A stretch of 64,000 bases of DNA from Microbacterium natoriense (GCF_030816295.1 NZ_JAUSXV010000001.1:1798001-1862000); one strand, 5' to 3'. Counted from the stretch's first letter, positions 35,774 to 44,994 are shown. A program made the numbers and translations. The notes: generated from the letters alone by a model not told the origin.

Positions 35774-36930
35774 ATGAGCTCTCATCGAGACGACGTCGCC
35801 AGGTTCGCCGCGGGCGGTGCGCCTCCGGCCGCCTGGGCGATGCCGGGCACACGAGCCGCATTCGTGAAGGATCCGTGGGCGCGGTTCGGGTGGCTGATGG
35901 CCGTGATCTGGCTGGTGTTCCTGGCGTACCCCGTCCTCGCTCTGATCGGCTCTGATGCGTCGACGGGGTGGGTCGTGGTCGGCTGGGTCGCCCTCGGAAC
36001 CTTCGTCGTTCTGTACGTGGCCGGCTTCATGTACGGCATGCGGCACGGCCGGCTCGGGGGGCCGGTGGCACCCCGCCAGTGGGTCACCTTCGCGCTCCTG
36101 ATCGTGTGCACGCTCGCATCCGTGCCGGCGGAGGGCGGATCGGCGCTGAGCTTCCTCCCCTTCATCATGTCCTTCGCGTCGTACGGGCTCACCCGCCTCT
36201 GGCACTGGATCACGGTGATCGCGTGCGTCACGGTGACCGCGCTGTGCGTGTTCCTGCTTCCCGGCGGCATGAACTATCTGTCGGTCCTCGCGATCGTCGC
36301 ACTGCTGGGCACGGTGAACACGGTCTCGACCTGGCTGATCCTGCGTTCGTCCGAGGCCGACCGGCTCGGACTCGAACTGGCCACGAGCGAGGGGCGGGAG
36401 GCGGTCGCCCGCGACGTGCACGACCTGATCGGCCACTCGCTCACGGTCGTCGGGCTGAAGCGCAGCTCGCGCGGCGTCTGATGGACACCGATCCTGAGCG
36501 TGCGAAGGCCGAACTCGCCGATATCGAGGCGCTCACGGCGGAGGCCATCGCCGGTGTGCGGTCCACGGTCGCGGGCGCGCGGGCCACGACGCTCGTCGAG
36601 CAGCTCGCGTCGAGCCGCGACGCCCTGCAGGCGGGGGAGGTCGCGCTCACGATCGAAGGGACGCCAGGCGCGCTGTCTGCGGCGCAGGCGCTCACCGCGG
36701 CCTGGATCCTGCGCGAAGCCACGACGAACACGCTGCGGCACGCCAGCGCAAGCCGTGTCGAGGTGCAGATCGCGCCGGGACGATTCGCGATGATCGACGA
36801 CGGCCCAGGGCCGGGGACGCGCGAAGGCAACGGAATCCGTGGCATGCGGGAACGGGCGTCGGCGTCGGGGGCGTCGTTCGTCGTCGCCCCCGGAGAGTCC
36901 GGCGGCACCCGGGTGGAGGTGACATGGTGA
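35774..36930 (+). pseudogene. Sensor histidine kinase, interrupted by a frameshift at about 36457-36462
   Basis: The first frame (35774-36481, 235 aa) encodes membrane segments and the phospho-acceptor region DVHDLIGHSLTVVGLK, then runs into 5 unrelated residues and TGA. The other frame continues the family sequence (AQLARRLMDTDPERAKAEL; VRSTVAGARATTLVEQL) through the ATPase domain (REATTNTLRHA; IDDGPGPG; GIRGMRERASASGA) to 36930. One missing base around CTGAAGCGCAGC restores a normal HisKA_3/HATPase kinase of about 385 aa. The stop and an ATG overlap (TGATG at 36479-36483), so a split kinase by reinitiation is an alternative. A sequencing error is also possible. Confidence 0.8.
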
Positions 36931-37541
36931 GCGGCAGCATCCGCCTCGTCATCGCCGACGACCAGGCCCTCGTGCGCGGAGCGCTCGGCGCACTGCTCGA
37001 TCTCGAGGCCGATCTCGAGGTGGTCGGCCTCGCCGCCGACGGCGCGCAGGCGCTGCGCCTCGTGGATGAGCTCGCCCCCGATGTCTGCCTGATGGACATC
37101 CAGATGCCCGGCCTCGAGGGCGTGGAGGCGACGCGCGCTCTCCGTGCGACGAATCCGGGCACGCGGGTGCTGATCGTCACGACGTTCGCGCGGCCGGGCT
37201 ATCTGCGCTCTGCGCTCGACGCGGGCGCCAGCGGGTTCATCGTCAAGGACAGCCCGGCCGAGAAGCTGGCGGATGCCGTGCGCCGCGTGCACGCGGGCAT
37301 GCGCGTGCTCGACCCGGCGCTCGCCGAGGAGAGCCTGTTCGACGGGGCGAACCCGCTCAGCGAACGCGAACGGCAGGTGCTGAGGCTGGCGGCGGACGGC
37401 CGATCGGCGGCGGCGATCGCGGCCGACGTGTTCCTCTCCGCAGGCACCGTGCGAAACCATCTGTCGGCCGCGATCGGCAAGACCGGTGCAGGCAACAGGG
37501 CTCAGGCGGTACGGATCGCCCTCGACAAGGGGTGGATCTGA
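36924..37541 (+). CDS. Response regulator, NarL/LuxR family
   Basis: 205 aa: receiver domain (LVIADDQALVRGALG acidic pocket; phospho-Asp in PDVCLMDIQMPGLEG; Thr in VLIVTTF; Lys in GFIVKDS) and LuxR HTH (PLSERERQVLRLAADGRS; SAGTVRNHLSAAIGKTG). It overlaps the kinase reading frame by 7 bases. Expected to control the ABC exporter operon, perhaps through the CATGACA-GA-TGTCATG palindrome at 34009. Intact, although its kinase partner is interrupted. Confidence 0.94.
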   Translation: MVSGSIRLVIADDQALVRGALGALLDLEADLEVVGLAADGAQALRLVDELAPDVCLMDIQMPGLEGVEATRALRATNPGTRVLIVTTFARPGYLRSALDAGASGFIVKDSPAEKLADAVRRVHAGMRVLDPALAEESLFDGANPLSERERQVLRLAADGRSAAAIAADVFLSAGTVRNHLSAAIGKTGAGNRAQAVRIALDKGWI

Positions 37542-37578
37542 GCGGTTCGCACGCTCGCGGCGGATCCGATGCGATGTC

Positions 37579-37620
37579 GGTGACACGGCGTACCCTGTCA
37601 CCCAGGCGGGAGGCTCCCGC
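37579..37620. other. Two short inverted repeats before the VOC gene
   Basis: GGTGACA (37579-37585) / TGTCACC (37596-37602) with a 10-base spacer, and GCGGGAG (37606-37612) / CTCCCGC (37614-37620) around one base. The second could be the tail hairpin of the two-component operon; the first resembles a TGACA/TGTCA regulator half-site pair as at 34009 but with wider spacing. No gene is seen in this 97-base gap. Confidence 0.45.
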
Positions 37621-37638
37621 GATGGAGGTGCGCGAGAT

Positions 37639-38028
37639 ATGACGTGGAAGATCGAACTCATCTTCGTCCCGGTGACCGATGTCGACCGGGCGAAGGATTT
37701 CTACACGAAGATCGGGTTCAACCCCGATCACGACCAGACGCCGCAGGAGGGTCTGCGGTTCGTGCAGATGACCCCTCCCGGCTCGGCGTGCTCGATCGCG
37801 TTCGGAACGGGGCTCGACATCCCGCTCGAGCCGGGGCAGCAGAAGACGATCCAGGTGGTGGTGCCGAACGCCGATGAGGCGAAGGCGCAGCTCGAGGCGG
37901 TCGGCGTGGCGACGAAGGGCGTCGAAGATCTCGGCTGGGGCCGGTTCGTGTGGTTCGACGACCCCGACGGCAACACCTGGACCCTGCAAGAGCTGCCCGA
38001 TTACGCGGCGGCGAACCAGCAGTCCTGA
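37639..38028 (+). CDS. VOC (glyoxalase/bleomycin-resistance-like) family protein
   Basis: 129 aa, one complete VOC unit: WKIELIFVPVTDVDRAKDFY, RFVQMTPPGSACSIAFG, QVVVPNADEAKAQLEAVGV and FVWFDDPDGNTWTLQELP with the usual C-terminal Glu ligand. Typical small VOC proteins are isomerases, epimerases or antibiotic-binding proteins, and nothing here decides which. ATG 37639, with GGAGGTG upstream. Confidence 0.9.
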   Translation: MTWKIELIFVPVTDVDRAKDFYTKIGFNPDHDQTPQEGLRFVQMTPPGSACSIAFGTGLDIPLEPGQQKTIQVVVPNADEAKAQLEAVGVATKGVEDLGWGRFVWFDDPDGNTWTLQELPDYAAANQQS

Positions 38029-38052
38029 AGCGGTCAGGGCGGGGCGCCCGTG

Positions 38053-38907
38053 TCAGACGATGCGCGTGGCCCCGCCCGACACCTCGATGCCGCCCGTTTT
38101 CGGAATGTCGACGACGAGTTCGCTCGGGCGTCCGACGTGCGCGCCCTGGCGGATGCGGATCGTCTGTCCTGCGAGGCCGCGCTCGCGCAGATAGGCGCCT
38201 GTCGAGGCCGCCGCCGAGCCTGTCGCAGGGTCTTCGGTGATGCGTCCGACCGGGAACAGGTTGCGGGCTTCGTACTCCGAGGGACTCGTCGCGTGCAGCA
38301 CCGTCACCGTGCCCAGCCAGCCCTGTTCGCGCATCAATGCCGCCACTTCGGCGGGTGAGAATCGGAACTGGTGGAACAGCTCGCGATCGGCGAGGAAGAC
38401 GATCGGATGCCAGTTGCCCGCGAACGCCTCCTGCACGGGAAAGCGCGAGTCGACGTCGGAGTGGGCGAGGCCCAGCAGTGCGAGCAGCCGGTCGCGCACC
38501 GCGGGGTCCAGATCGCGCACCTCGGGTTCGACGCTGGTGAACGACACAGTGAAGCCCCCGGCCGCATCGGCGGAGGATCGGAGGGCGACGGCGCCGGTGT
38601 TCGTGTCGAAGACCACGGCACCCGCGCCGTCGCGCTCGGCCAGAGCGATCGCCGTGGCGACCGTGGCATGACCACAGAACGGCACCTCTGCGGCGGGCGA
38701 CCAGTACCTCACTCGAAAGCGCTGCTCGCCGTCGGCGTCGCTGCGGCCGACGACGAACGCCGTCTCCGAGTAGCCGACATCCGCTGCGATGCGCTGCATA
38801 TCCGCGTCGTCGAGGCCTGAGGCCTCCAGCACCACTCCCGCCGGGTTACCGCCGTCCGGCGTCGCCGCGAACGCGCTGTAACGCAGGACTTGTGGAGCAT
38901 CTGCCAT
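38053..38907 (-). CDS. PhzF-family isomerase-like protein
   Basis: 284 aa, diaminopimelate-epimerase fold. The key PhzF motifs are present: FAATPDGGNPAGVVLE, catalytic Glu in GYSETAFV, VPFCGHATVATA and EDPATGSAAASTGAYL. The family includes PhzF, which isomerises a phenazine precursor, but most members have unknown substrates. No other phenazine genes are in the window. Convergent with the VOC gene. Confidence 0.92.
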   Translation of the reverse strand: MADAPQVLRYSAFAATPDGGNPAGVVLEASGLDDADMQRIAADVGYSETAFVVGRSDADGEQRFRVRYWSPAAEVPFCGHATVATAIALAERDGAGAVVFDTNTGAVALRSSADAAGGFTVSFTSVEPEVRDLDPAVRDRLLALLGLAHSDVDSRFPVQEAFAGNWHPIVFLADRELFHQFRFSPAEVAALMREQGWLGTVTVLHATSPSEYEARNLFPVGRITEDPATGSAAASTGAYLRERGLAGQTIRIRQGAHVGRPSELVVDIPKTGGIEVSGGATRIV

Positions 38908-38932
38908 GCCGAGGAGCCTAACCGATGCCGCC

Positions 38933-40651
38933 TCAGGAGTTCACGCGGATGATCTCCTGCTGGTACGGGGCGATGACATCGCCCGAGATGCGCAGGTCGA
39001 GCAGCAGGAACCGACGGGTCGCGGCATTCTCCTGCGCCCACTCACCGAGCCTGTCGAGATCGGCCAGAGTGCGCACGACGACGCCTTCGGCGCCCACGGC
39101 TGCACCGAACGCGGCGAAGTCGACCTCGGGGATGCGCATCGGGCCTTCGGCGAGGCCCTTCAAGCCGTACAGGTTGACCTCGGCGCCGTAGGCGGCATCG
39201 TTCCAGATCACCGCGATGCCGCGCCCCCCGGCCGCACGCACCGCGGACTCGAGGTCGGCGATCGCCATGAGGCCGCCGCCGTCGCCGCTGGTGAGGACGA
39301 TGGTCGAGTCGCGCCGCGCGAGGGCGGCGCCGACGACGCTAGGCCAGCCCTGACCGATCGACTGGAATGCGGTGCCGACCATCATCATGCGGTCGGGCGC
39401 AGCGACCGGCCAGTACATGTTCGCCCACCCGATGAAGTGCCCGCCGTCCGAGACGACGACCCGATCCTCCGGCAGCAGCTCGGCGATCCTTCGAGCGGCG
39501 GAGCGCGGGTCGAGGCGCCCGTCGGCGGCGAGGTCGTCACCGGTCTCGTAGGCGCGCGACCCGGCGACGTCGACCGTCTCCCGCCACGGCGACAGATGGA
39601 GGTTTCGGGCCCCGCGCGCGTCGGCAGCCTCAGTGACCGAGACAGTGGTCCGGGCTTCTGCGCTCGTCGAAGGGCGGCCGAGCCGTTCGACGAGCGCTTC
39701 GGCCGCGACGCGCGCGTCGGCCCGCACGTATCCGCCCACGTGCGGATGCGTCGCCGTCGGCGCGGTGTCGATCTGGAACACGCGAGTGCCGGGCGCGAAC
39801 AGCTCTCCGAAGCGCATCGTGAACTGGTTGAGCGAGGCGCCGAAGACGACGGCGACGTCAGCCTCGCGGATCAGCTCCATCGCGCCGTCGGCGCCGAAGC
39901 CGCCCGTCACGCCGAGGTCGTACCGGCTGTCGGGGAAGACTCCACGACCGAGCGCCGACGAGGCGGTCAGCGCGCCGGTGAGGGCCGCGAGTTCGCCCAG
40001 CGCCGAGCCGGCATCCGCGAGCCAGGCTCCGCGGCCGGCCAGGAGGAACGGGCGGGAGGCCCCGCGCAGCGCGGCGGCGATCTCGTCGAGCATCCCCTCG
40101 GCATACTCGCCGCGAGGAGCGAGCGGAGCGGGGATCCGCGGCGAAGGAGCCGAGGGCACGACGCCCGCCTCAAGGGCGGCGACGTCGTAGGGGATCGCCA
40201 GGACGACGGGAACCCGATAAGTGAGAGCGTGCTCGATCGCGATGACGGTCGTGGCGGCGGCGTCCGTTCGCCCGACCGTGTAGGTGCGGGCGCCGACGGC
40301 CGACGCCAGCGCGATCTGGTCGACGTCCCACGGGCGGGGGCCCGATGTCGGCTCGTCACCGACCACGAGCACGAGCGGCACGTGCGCCTGCACGGCCTCG
40401 GCGAGCGCGGTGATGGTGTTCGTGAAGCCCGCGCCGTAGGTCGACGTGCCGGCGGCGATGCGCCCGGAGGCGCGGAAGTGCGCGTCAGCGGCGACGACGG
40501 CGCCCTGTTCATGGCGGACGGCGGTGAAGACCGCATCCGTCTGCTTCTCGATCGCGTCGAGGAAGTAGGCGTTCCCGTTGCCCATCACGCCGAAGACGGC
40601 GTCGATGTGCTGGGCGAGCGTGAGGGCGACGTGTGCGGAGACGGTGGGCAT
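38933..40651 (-). CDS. Thiamine-pyrophosphate-dependent enzyme (acetolactate synthase-like)
   Basis: 572 aa, three TPP-enzyme domains. Catalytic Glu in AVRHEQGAVVAADAHF; middle domain ARVFGASLNQF-like cofactor-less fold (VVFGASLNQFTMRFGELF); PP domain with TSGDGGGLMAIADLES ending IVIWNDAAYG. It could be a decarboxylase, carboligase or synthase, and the alone-standing gene does not say. It is 25 bases from phzF, co-directional, so the two may be linked. Upstream is the 205-base divergent region. Confidence 0.88.
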   Translation of the reverse strand: MPTVSAHVALTLAQHIDAVFGVMGNGNAYFLDAIEKQTDAVFTAVRHEQGAVVAADAHFRASGRIAAGTSTYGAGFTNTITALAEAVQAHVPLVLVVGDEPTSGPRPWDVDQIALASAVGARTYTVGRTDAAATTVIAIEHALTYRVPVVLAIPYDVAALEAGVVPSAPSPRIPAPLAPRGEYAEGMLDEIAAALRGASRPFLLAGRGAWLADAGSALGELAALTGALTASSALGRGVFPDSRYDLGVTGGFGADGAMELIREADVAVVFGASLNQFTMRFGELFAPGTRVFQIDTAPTATHPHVGGYVRADARVAAEALVERLGRPSTSAEARTTVSVTEAADARGARNLHLSPWRETVDVAGSRAYETGDDLAADGRLDPRSAARRIAELLPEDRVVVSDGGHFIGWANMYWPVAAPDRMMMVGTAFQSIGQGWPSVVGAALARRDSTIVLTSGDGGGLMAIADLESAVRAAGGRGIAVIWNDAAYGAEVNLYGLKGLAEGPMRIPEVDFAAFGAAVGAEGVVVRTLADLDRLGEWAQENAATRRFLLLDLRISGDVIAPYQQEIIRVNS

Positions 40652-40856
40652 GCAGAAGCCTTTCGAGACAGGGACGGAGACGGTGCGGATTCCGTATGTG
40701 TCTCGCCCGCGCGACCGTGCGAGGGGCTTCGTGCCTCTTTTTCAGGCACCGGCCTGTGTGAAGACCGGACCCCAGCATCTTACCGCGGCGGGGCTTGTCG
40801 CGGGGCTGTCGCGGGGTCGTAACACCCGCGAAACCGCGACAGGGAAGCATGCGGAC
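40652..40856. other. Divergent intergenic region with hairpins
   Basis: 205 bases without a gene between the TPP enzyme and the ATP-grasp gene. It holds a weak GAGG...CCTC stem followed by CTTTTTC (about 40717-40742) and a nested inverted repeat, CTGTCGCGG (40807) with CCGCGACAG (40834), whose inner part CGCGGG/CCCGCG can form an alternative stem. This lies just ahead of the ATG at 40857 and may be a leader structure. No known riboswitch recognised. Confidence 0.45.
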
Positions 40857-42536
40857 ATGGAGCCGCTGTTCAACGGATACACCTCACGTCGAGTCACGGG
40901 GCGATCCGGGGCGCAGCCCTGGGACGAGATGTTCCGCACGCCCACGCCGGACCAAGCGGACGTGCGCACCCCGTATCGCGACCTGTTCCCGGCGCTCGCC
41001 GGCATGGACGGCGCCGAGCTTCGGGCACGGACGGATGCTCTGGCCAGTTCGTATCTCGCCCAGGGCGTCACTTTCGACTTCGCCGGCGAGGAGCGGCCGT
41101 TCCCGCTCGACGTGGTGCCCCGGGTGATCGCCGCGGATGACTGGCGGTACGTCGAGTCGGGGGTGAAGCAGCGGGTCAGGGCACTGGAGGCGTTCCTCGC
41201 CGATGTCTACGGCCCGCAGCTCGCGGTCCTCGACGGGATCATCCCGGCATCCCTGATCAGCTCGTCCTCGCACTTCCACCGTCAGGCCGCCGGGATCGTG
41301 GGAGCGAACGGAGTGCGCATCCACGTCGCCGGGATCGACGTCATCCGCGACGAGCGCGGCGACTGGCGCGTGCTCGAGGACAACGTCCGGGTGCCGAGCG
41401 GCGTGAGCTACGTGCTCGCGAACCGCCGGGTCATGGCGCAGACGCTCCCCGAACTGTTCACGAGCCTGCGCGTGCGGCCCGTGGTCGACTATCCGGGCCG
41501 CCTGCTGCAGGCGCTGCGCGCCGCAGCCCCCGACGGCGTCGGCGACCCCAATGTCGTCGTGCTCACCCCGGGGGTGCACAACTCGGCGTACTACGAGCAC
41601 ACTCTGCTCGCCCGCATGATGGGGGTCGAGCTGGTCGAAGGGCGAGACCTGTTCTGCTCGGGAGGGCGGGTCTGGATGCACACGACCGCGGGCCCCACCA
41701 AGGTCGACGTGATCTACCGGCGCGTCGACGACGAATTCCTCGATCCGCAGCACTTCCGCCCCGACTCCGTCCTCGGCGCTCCGGGGCTCATGCTCGCGTC
41801 GCGCCTCGGGAACGTCACGATCGCGAACGCCGTGGGCAACGGCGTGGCCGACGACAAGCTCGTCTACACCTACGTGCCCGAACTCATCCGCTACTACCTG
41901 GGCGAGGAGCCGATCCTCCCGAACGTCGACACCTGGCGATTGGAGGAGCCGGCTGCGCTGGAGGAGGTGCTCGACCGGCTCGACGAGCTCGTGATCAAGC
42001 CCGTGGACGGCTCCGGCGGCAAGGGCCTCGTGGTCGGCCCGGACGCCTCTCGCGAGACGCTCGAGTCTCTGCGCCGTGCGCTGCTGGCCGACCCTCGCGG
42101 CTGGATCGCACAGCCGGTCGTGCAGCTGTCGACCATCCCCACGCTCGTCGAAGACGGATTCCGGCCGCGGCACGTCGACCTCCGCCCGTTCGCTGTCAAC
42201 GACGGCCAGGACATCTGGGTGCTCCCCGGCGGGCTGACGAGGGTCGCGCTTCCGGAAGGTCAGCTCGTGGTGAACTCCAGCCAGGGCGGCGGCTCCAAGG
42301 ACACCTGGGTACTCGACCCGTCGTTGTTCACAGGCCCGGCGAGCACGATCGCCGCGGAGGAGGCCGCGGCCGACGAGGTCTCGCTCGCCACAGGGGCGAT
42401 CGCGGTCGTCGCGCCGCCTCGGGAGGACCCGCACCCGCCGTTCCTCTCGTCGCCGCAAGACGAGGATCTCGAGGCCCGTCACCAGCAGCAACAGCAACAG
42501 CAGCAGCAACACCAGCAGGGTGGTGCATCATGCTGA
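40857..42536 (+). CDS. Circularly permuted ATP-grasp type 2 protein
   Basis: 559 aa. Matches the DUF404/DUF407 circularly permuted ATP-grasp family: DVYGPQLAVLDGIIP, DWRVLEDNVRVPSGVSYVLANR, TPGVHNSAYYEHTLLARMMG, GRDLFCSGGRVWMHT, VIKPVDGSGGKGLVVGP and RHVDLRPFAVN. The family is predicted to form amide bonds, and its operon with an alpha-E protein and a transglutaminase is conserved across bacteria; the product is unknown. The C-terminus carries a poly-Gln tail. ATG 40857; the reading frame stays open further upstream but has no better start. Confidence 0.91.
   Translation: MEPLFNGYTSRRVTGRSGAQPWDEMFRTPTPDQADVRTPYRDLFPALAGMDGAELRARTDALASSYLAQGVTFDFAGEERPFPLDVVPRVIAADDWRYVESGVKQRVRALEAFLADVYGPQLAVLDGIIPASLISSSSHFHRQAAGIVGANGVRIHVAGIDVIRDERGDWRVLEDNVRVPSGVSYVLANRRVMAQTLPELFTSLRVRPVVDYPGRLLQALRAAAPDGVGDPNVVVLTPGVHNSAYYEHTLLARMMGVELVEGRDLFCSGGRVWMHTTAGPTKVDVIYRRVDDEFLDPQHFRPDSVLGAPGLMLASRLGNVTIANAVGNGVADDKLVYTYVPELIRYYLGEEPILPNVDTWRLEEPAALEEVLDRLDELVIKPVDGSGGKGLVVGPDASRETLESLRRALLADPRGWIAQPVVQLSTIPTLVEDGFRPRHVDLRPFAVNDGQDIWVLPGGLTRVALPEGQLVVNSSQGGGSKDTWVLDPSLFTGPASTIAAEEAAADEVSLATGAIAVVAPPREDPHPPFLSSPQDEDLEARHQQQQQQQQQHQQGGASC
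42483..42518 (+). repeat. CAG/CAA trinucleotide run encoding poly-Gln
   Basis: Nine consecutive Gln codons (42483-42509; CAG and CAA mixed), one His codon, then two more CAG, at the C-terminal end of the ATP-grasp protein. Such a run can vary in length by slippage without shifting frame. It ends 11 bases before the ATG of the alpha-E gene. Confidence 0.9.
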
Positions 42537-43456
42537 GCCGCATCGCTGAGGCGCTGTTCTGGATCGGTCGCTACGTCGAGCGGGCCGACGGCACAGCGCG
42601 CATCCTCGATGTGCACCTGCAGCTCCTGCTCGAAGATCCCTGGGTCGACGAAGACACCGCCTGCCGCGCGCTGCTGTCGGTGATGGGTACGACGGCGGAG
42701 TCGGACGCGGCGCTCGGACGCGATGACGTCGTGCGGCTGCTCGCGCTCGACCGTGAGCACTCCGCCTCGATCGCGCATTCGATCGCCGCCGCGCGCGAGA
42801 ACGCCCGGCGCGCCAGGGAGATCATCTCGACCGATCTGTGGGAGACGCTCAACGAGTCGAACGCGCGGATGCCACGACGCATCCCCTTCGACAAGACGCA
42901 CCCGTTCTTCCGATGGGTGCGCGACCGTTCGGCGCTCGCTTTCGGCGTCGTCGACTCCTCGATGAGCCGCGACGAGGCGTGGCAGTTCTTCGTGCTCGGG
43001 CGCTCGATCGAGCGGGTGGACATGACGGCACGTCTGCTCGCGACTCGTTCGCTGACCGACGCCGCCGGTCCCAGCTGGACGACTCTGCTGCGCAGCTGCG
43101 GCGCGTACGAGGCGCATCTGCGCAGCCACCGCGCCATGCCGTCTGCGGCATCCGCTGTGGAGTTCCTGCTTGTCGACCGGCTGTTCCCGCGGTCGGTGCT
43201 CTCCAGCATCCTCCAGGCCGAGGAATGCCTCCGCGGCATCGATCCCGCGAGCGCCTTCGGTGCGCCGGACCGCGCGCATCGCGTGCTGGGACGGATGCGC
43301 TCAGAGCTGGAGTACCGGCCGATCGGAGACATCGTGCACGGCCTGTCGGAGAGCATGGAAGAGGTGCAGGTGGGCATGTCGATGGCGAGCGATGCGATCA
43401 GAGAGCGGTACTTCCCGTCGATCGCGATGCCGGTGTGGATCGGAGAGGCGCTGTGA
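42530..43456 (+). CDS. Alpha-E domain protein (DUF403)
   Basis: 308 aa, all-helical: SRIAEALFWIGRYVERADGTARILDVH, ARENARRAREIISTDLWETLN, MSRDEAWQFFVLGRSIERVDMTARLL, and SVLSSILQAEECLR. The conserved Glu-rich helices give the family its name. Always found next to the ATP-grasp and transglutaminase genes, presumably in one complex or pathway. ATG 42530 overlaps the ATP-grasp end by 7 bases. Confidence 0.93.
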   Translation: MLSRIAEALFWIGRYVERADGTARILDVHLQLLLEDPWVDEDTACRALLSVMGTTAESDAALGRDDVVRLLALDREHSASIAHSIAAARENARRAREIISTDLWETLNESNARMPRRIPFDKTHPFFRWVRDRSALAFGVVDSSMSRDEAWQFFVLGRSIERVDMTARLLATRSLTDAAGPSWTTLLRSCGAYEAHLRSHRAMPSAASAVEFLLVDRLFPRSVLSSILQAEECLRGIDPASAFGAPDRAHRVLGRMRSELEYRPIGDIVHGLSESMEEVQVGMSMASDAIRERYFPSIAMPVWIGEAL

Positions 43457-44298
43457 GCCGGCTGCGGGTCGTGCACCGAACGGGATTCCGGTACGAGCGG
43501 CCGGCGACGGCCTCGTACAACGAGGCGCGGATGCTGCCGCACTCCCGGGAGGGGCAGTTCGTGCTGCAGGCGGCACTCGAGATCTCACCGCCGGCGACCC
43601 AGCACTCCTATGCCGACTTCTGGGACACCAGGGTGTCGACGTTCGAGGTGCTCACACCTCACGAGCTGCTCTCGGTGACGGCGACGAGCATCGTGGACGT
43701 GCGCCCGGTGCCGCAGACCACGACCGCGATCGACTGGGACGAGCTCGCCGCGCGGATCCCGCTCTCGCTGTCACTGGCCGAATGCGTCACGCAGACACCC
43801 GCGACCGCTCCGGACGAGGAGATGCGCGAACTCGCACTGCGCATCGAGGCGGAGGGCGGCGACGTCGACGACACCGCCTTCGAGATCTGCCGCGTCGTCG
43901 GCGAGGCGATGGAGTACCGAAGCGGTGTGACGGGGGTGAACTCGACGGCCCGGGATGCCTGGCCCGCGCGATCCGGCGTCTGCCAGGACATCGCTCATGT
44001 CGCGCTCGGAGTGCTCCGGGCCGCAGGCATCCCGGCCCGCTACGTCTCGGGTTACCTGCATCCCGACCCGACGGCGGCGATCGGTCAGCCGGTCATCGGG
44101 GAGTCGCACGCGTGGGTCGAGTGGTACTCGGGGGAGTGGCGCGGATACGACCCGACGAACCTCGTCGAGATCGGTGAATCGCACGTGTACGTCGGACACG
44201 GCCGCGACTACGGAGACGTCGCGCCGCTGCGCGGCGTGTACGCCGGGCCCAGCGCGTCGGAGCTGTTCGTCGAGGTCGAGGTCACCCGCCTCGACTGA
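43453..44298 (+). CDS. Transglutaminase-family cysteine protease-like protein
   Basis: 281 aa: bacterial transglutaminase N-terminal beta domain (LRVVHRTGFRYERPATASYNEARM) followed by the papain-like core. The catalytic triad is seen as Cys in RSGVCQDIAHVALG, His in GESHAWVEWY and Asp in GYDPTNLVEIG. It could be a protease acting on the product of the ATP-grasp enzyme. GTG at 43453 overlaps the alpha-E stop (GTGA). Confidence 0.93.
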   Translation: MSRLRVVHRTGFRYERPATASYNEARMLPHSREGQFVLQAALEISPPATQHSYADFWDTRVSTFEVLTPHELLSVTATSIVDVRPVPQTTTAIDWDELAARIPLSLSLAECVTQTPATAPDEEMRELALRIEAEGGDVDDTAFEICRVVGEAMEYRSGVTGVNSTARDAWPARSGVCQDIAHVALGVLRAAGIPARYVSGYLHPDPTAAIGQPVIGESHAWVEWYSGEWRGYDPTNLVEIGESHVYVGHGRDYGDVAPLRGVYAGPSASELFVEVEVTRLD

Positions 44299-44347
44299 TC
44301 GGCGGACCCGGGCGTTTCCGCACTCGTCGATGCAGGAGAATAGGACG

Positions 44348-44857
44348 ATGACGGATGCATCGAACGAGCGCGAGACGCTCACGTGGGACGGCTTCGGAAT
44401 GGCGACGAGAGATCTCGCGCGCAGCATCCTGAGCAGTGGCTTCGAGCCCGAGGTCGTCGTGGCGATCGCCCGGGGCGGTCTGCTGCCTGCCGGCGCGATC
44501 GCCTACGGACTCGGCGCCAAGAACTGCGGCGCGATCAATGTCGAGTTCTATACGGGCATCGGCACCGTGCTCGATGCGCCCGAGGTGCTGCCTCCTGAGC
44601 TCGACATGGCATACCTCGACGGTCGCCGGGTGCTGCTCGTCGACGATGTCGCCGACTCGGGCAAGACGCTCGCGCTGGCCGTGCAGCTGCTGAAGGACAA
44701 GGGCGCCAATGTGCGCTCGGTCACGATCTACACGAAGCCCACGACGATCATCCAGCCCGACTACGCCTGGAAGGACACGGACCTCTGGATCAACTTCCCG
44801 TGGTCGTTCCAGGGCACTGTGCGCGAAGAAGACCTGGGGCTGCCGCCGACTGCGTGA
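44348..44857 (+). CDS. Phosphoribosyltransferase (xanthine-guanine type, Gpt-like)
   Basis: 169 aa type I PRTase: VVVAIARGGLLPAGAIAYGLG at the N-terminal half and the PRPP-binding loop RVLLVDDVADSGKTLALAV. Closest in layout to purine salvage phosphoribosyltransferases. ATG 44348 with an AGGAGAATAGGACG leader. It follows the transglutaminase operon after 49 bases and is convergent with the DNA ligase. Confidence 0.9.
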   Translation: MTDASNERETLTWDGFGMATRDLARSILSSGFEPEVVVAIARGGLLPAGAIAYGLGAKNCGAINVEFYTGIGTVLDAPEVLPPELDMAYLDGRRVLLVDDVADSGKTLALAVQLLKDKGANVRSVTIYTKPTTIIQPDYAWKDTDLWINFPWSFQGTVREEDLGLPPTA

Positions 44858-44882
44858 CCACTGTCGCCGCATCCTGATGCGC

Positions 44883-44966
44883 GTGAAAAGTCGGACTTTC
44901 ACCCCGACACGGCGCCTCTGCGCGCTCGCGTGCGGCGTGTCGGCAGCGAACTCCGACTTTTCGCAC
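44883..44966. repeat. Large imperfect palindrome between convergent genes
   Basis: GTGAAAAGTCGGACTT (44883-44898) pairs imperfectly with AACTCCGACTTTTCGCAC (44949-44966), and inside it CCGACAC (44904-44910) pairs perfectly with GTGTCGG (44937-44943). It sits in the 137 bases between the phosphoribosyltransferase and ligase stops, so it could serve as a two-way terminator. The AAAAGTCGGA arms are suggestive of a dispersed repeat. Confidence 0.7.
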
Positions 44967-44994
44967 AGGCGCGACGGTGGGTCCGGGGCGAGTG

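Noticed and set aside
42479..43279. Minus-strand frame with a poly-Cys run
   Set aside because: The cysteines are the antisense of the poly-Gln codons; the alpha-E gene occupies the other strand.
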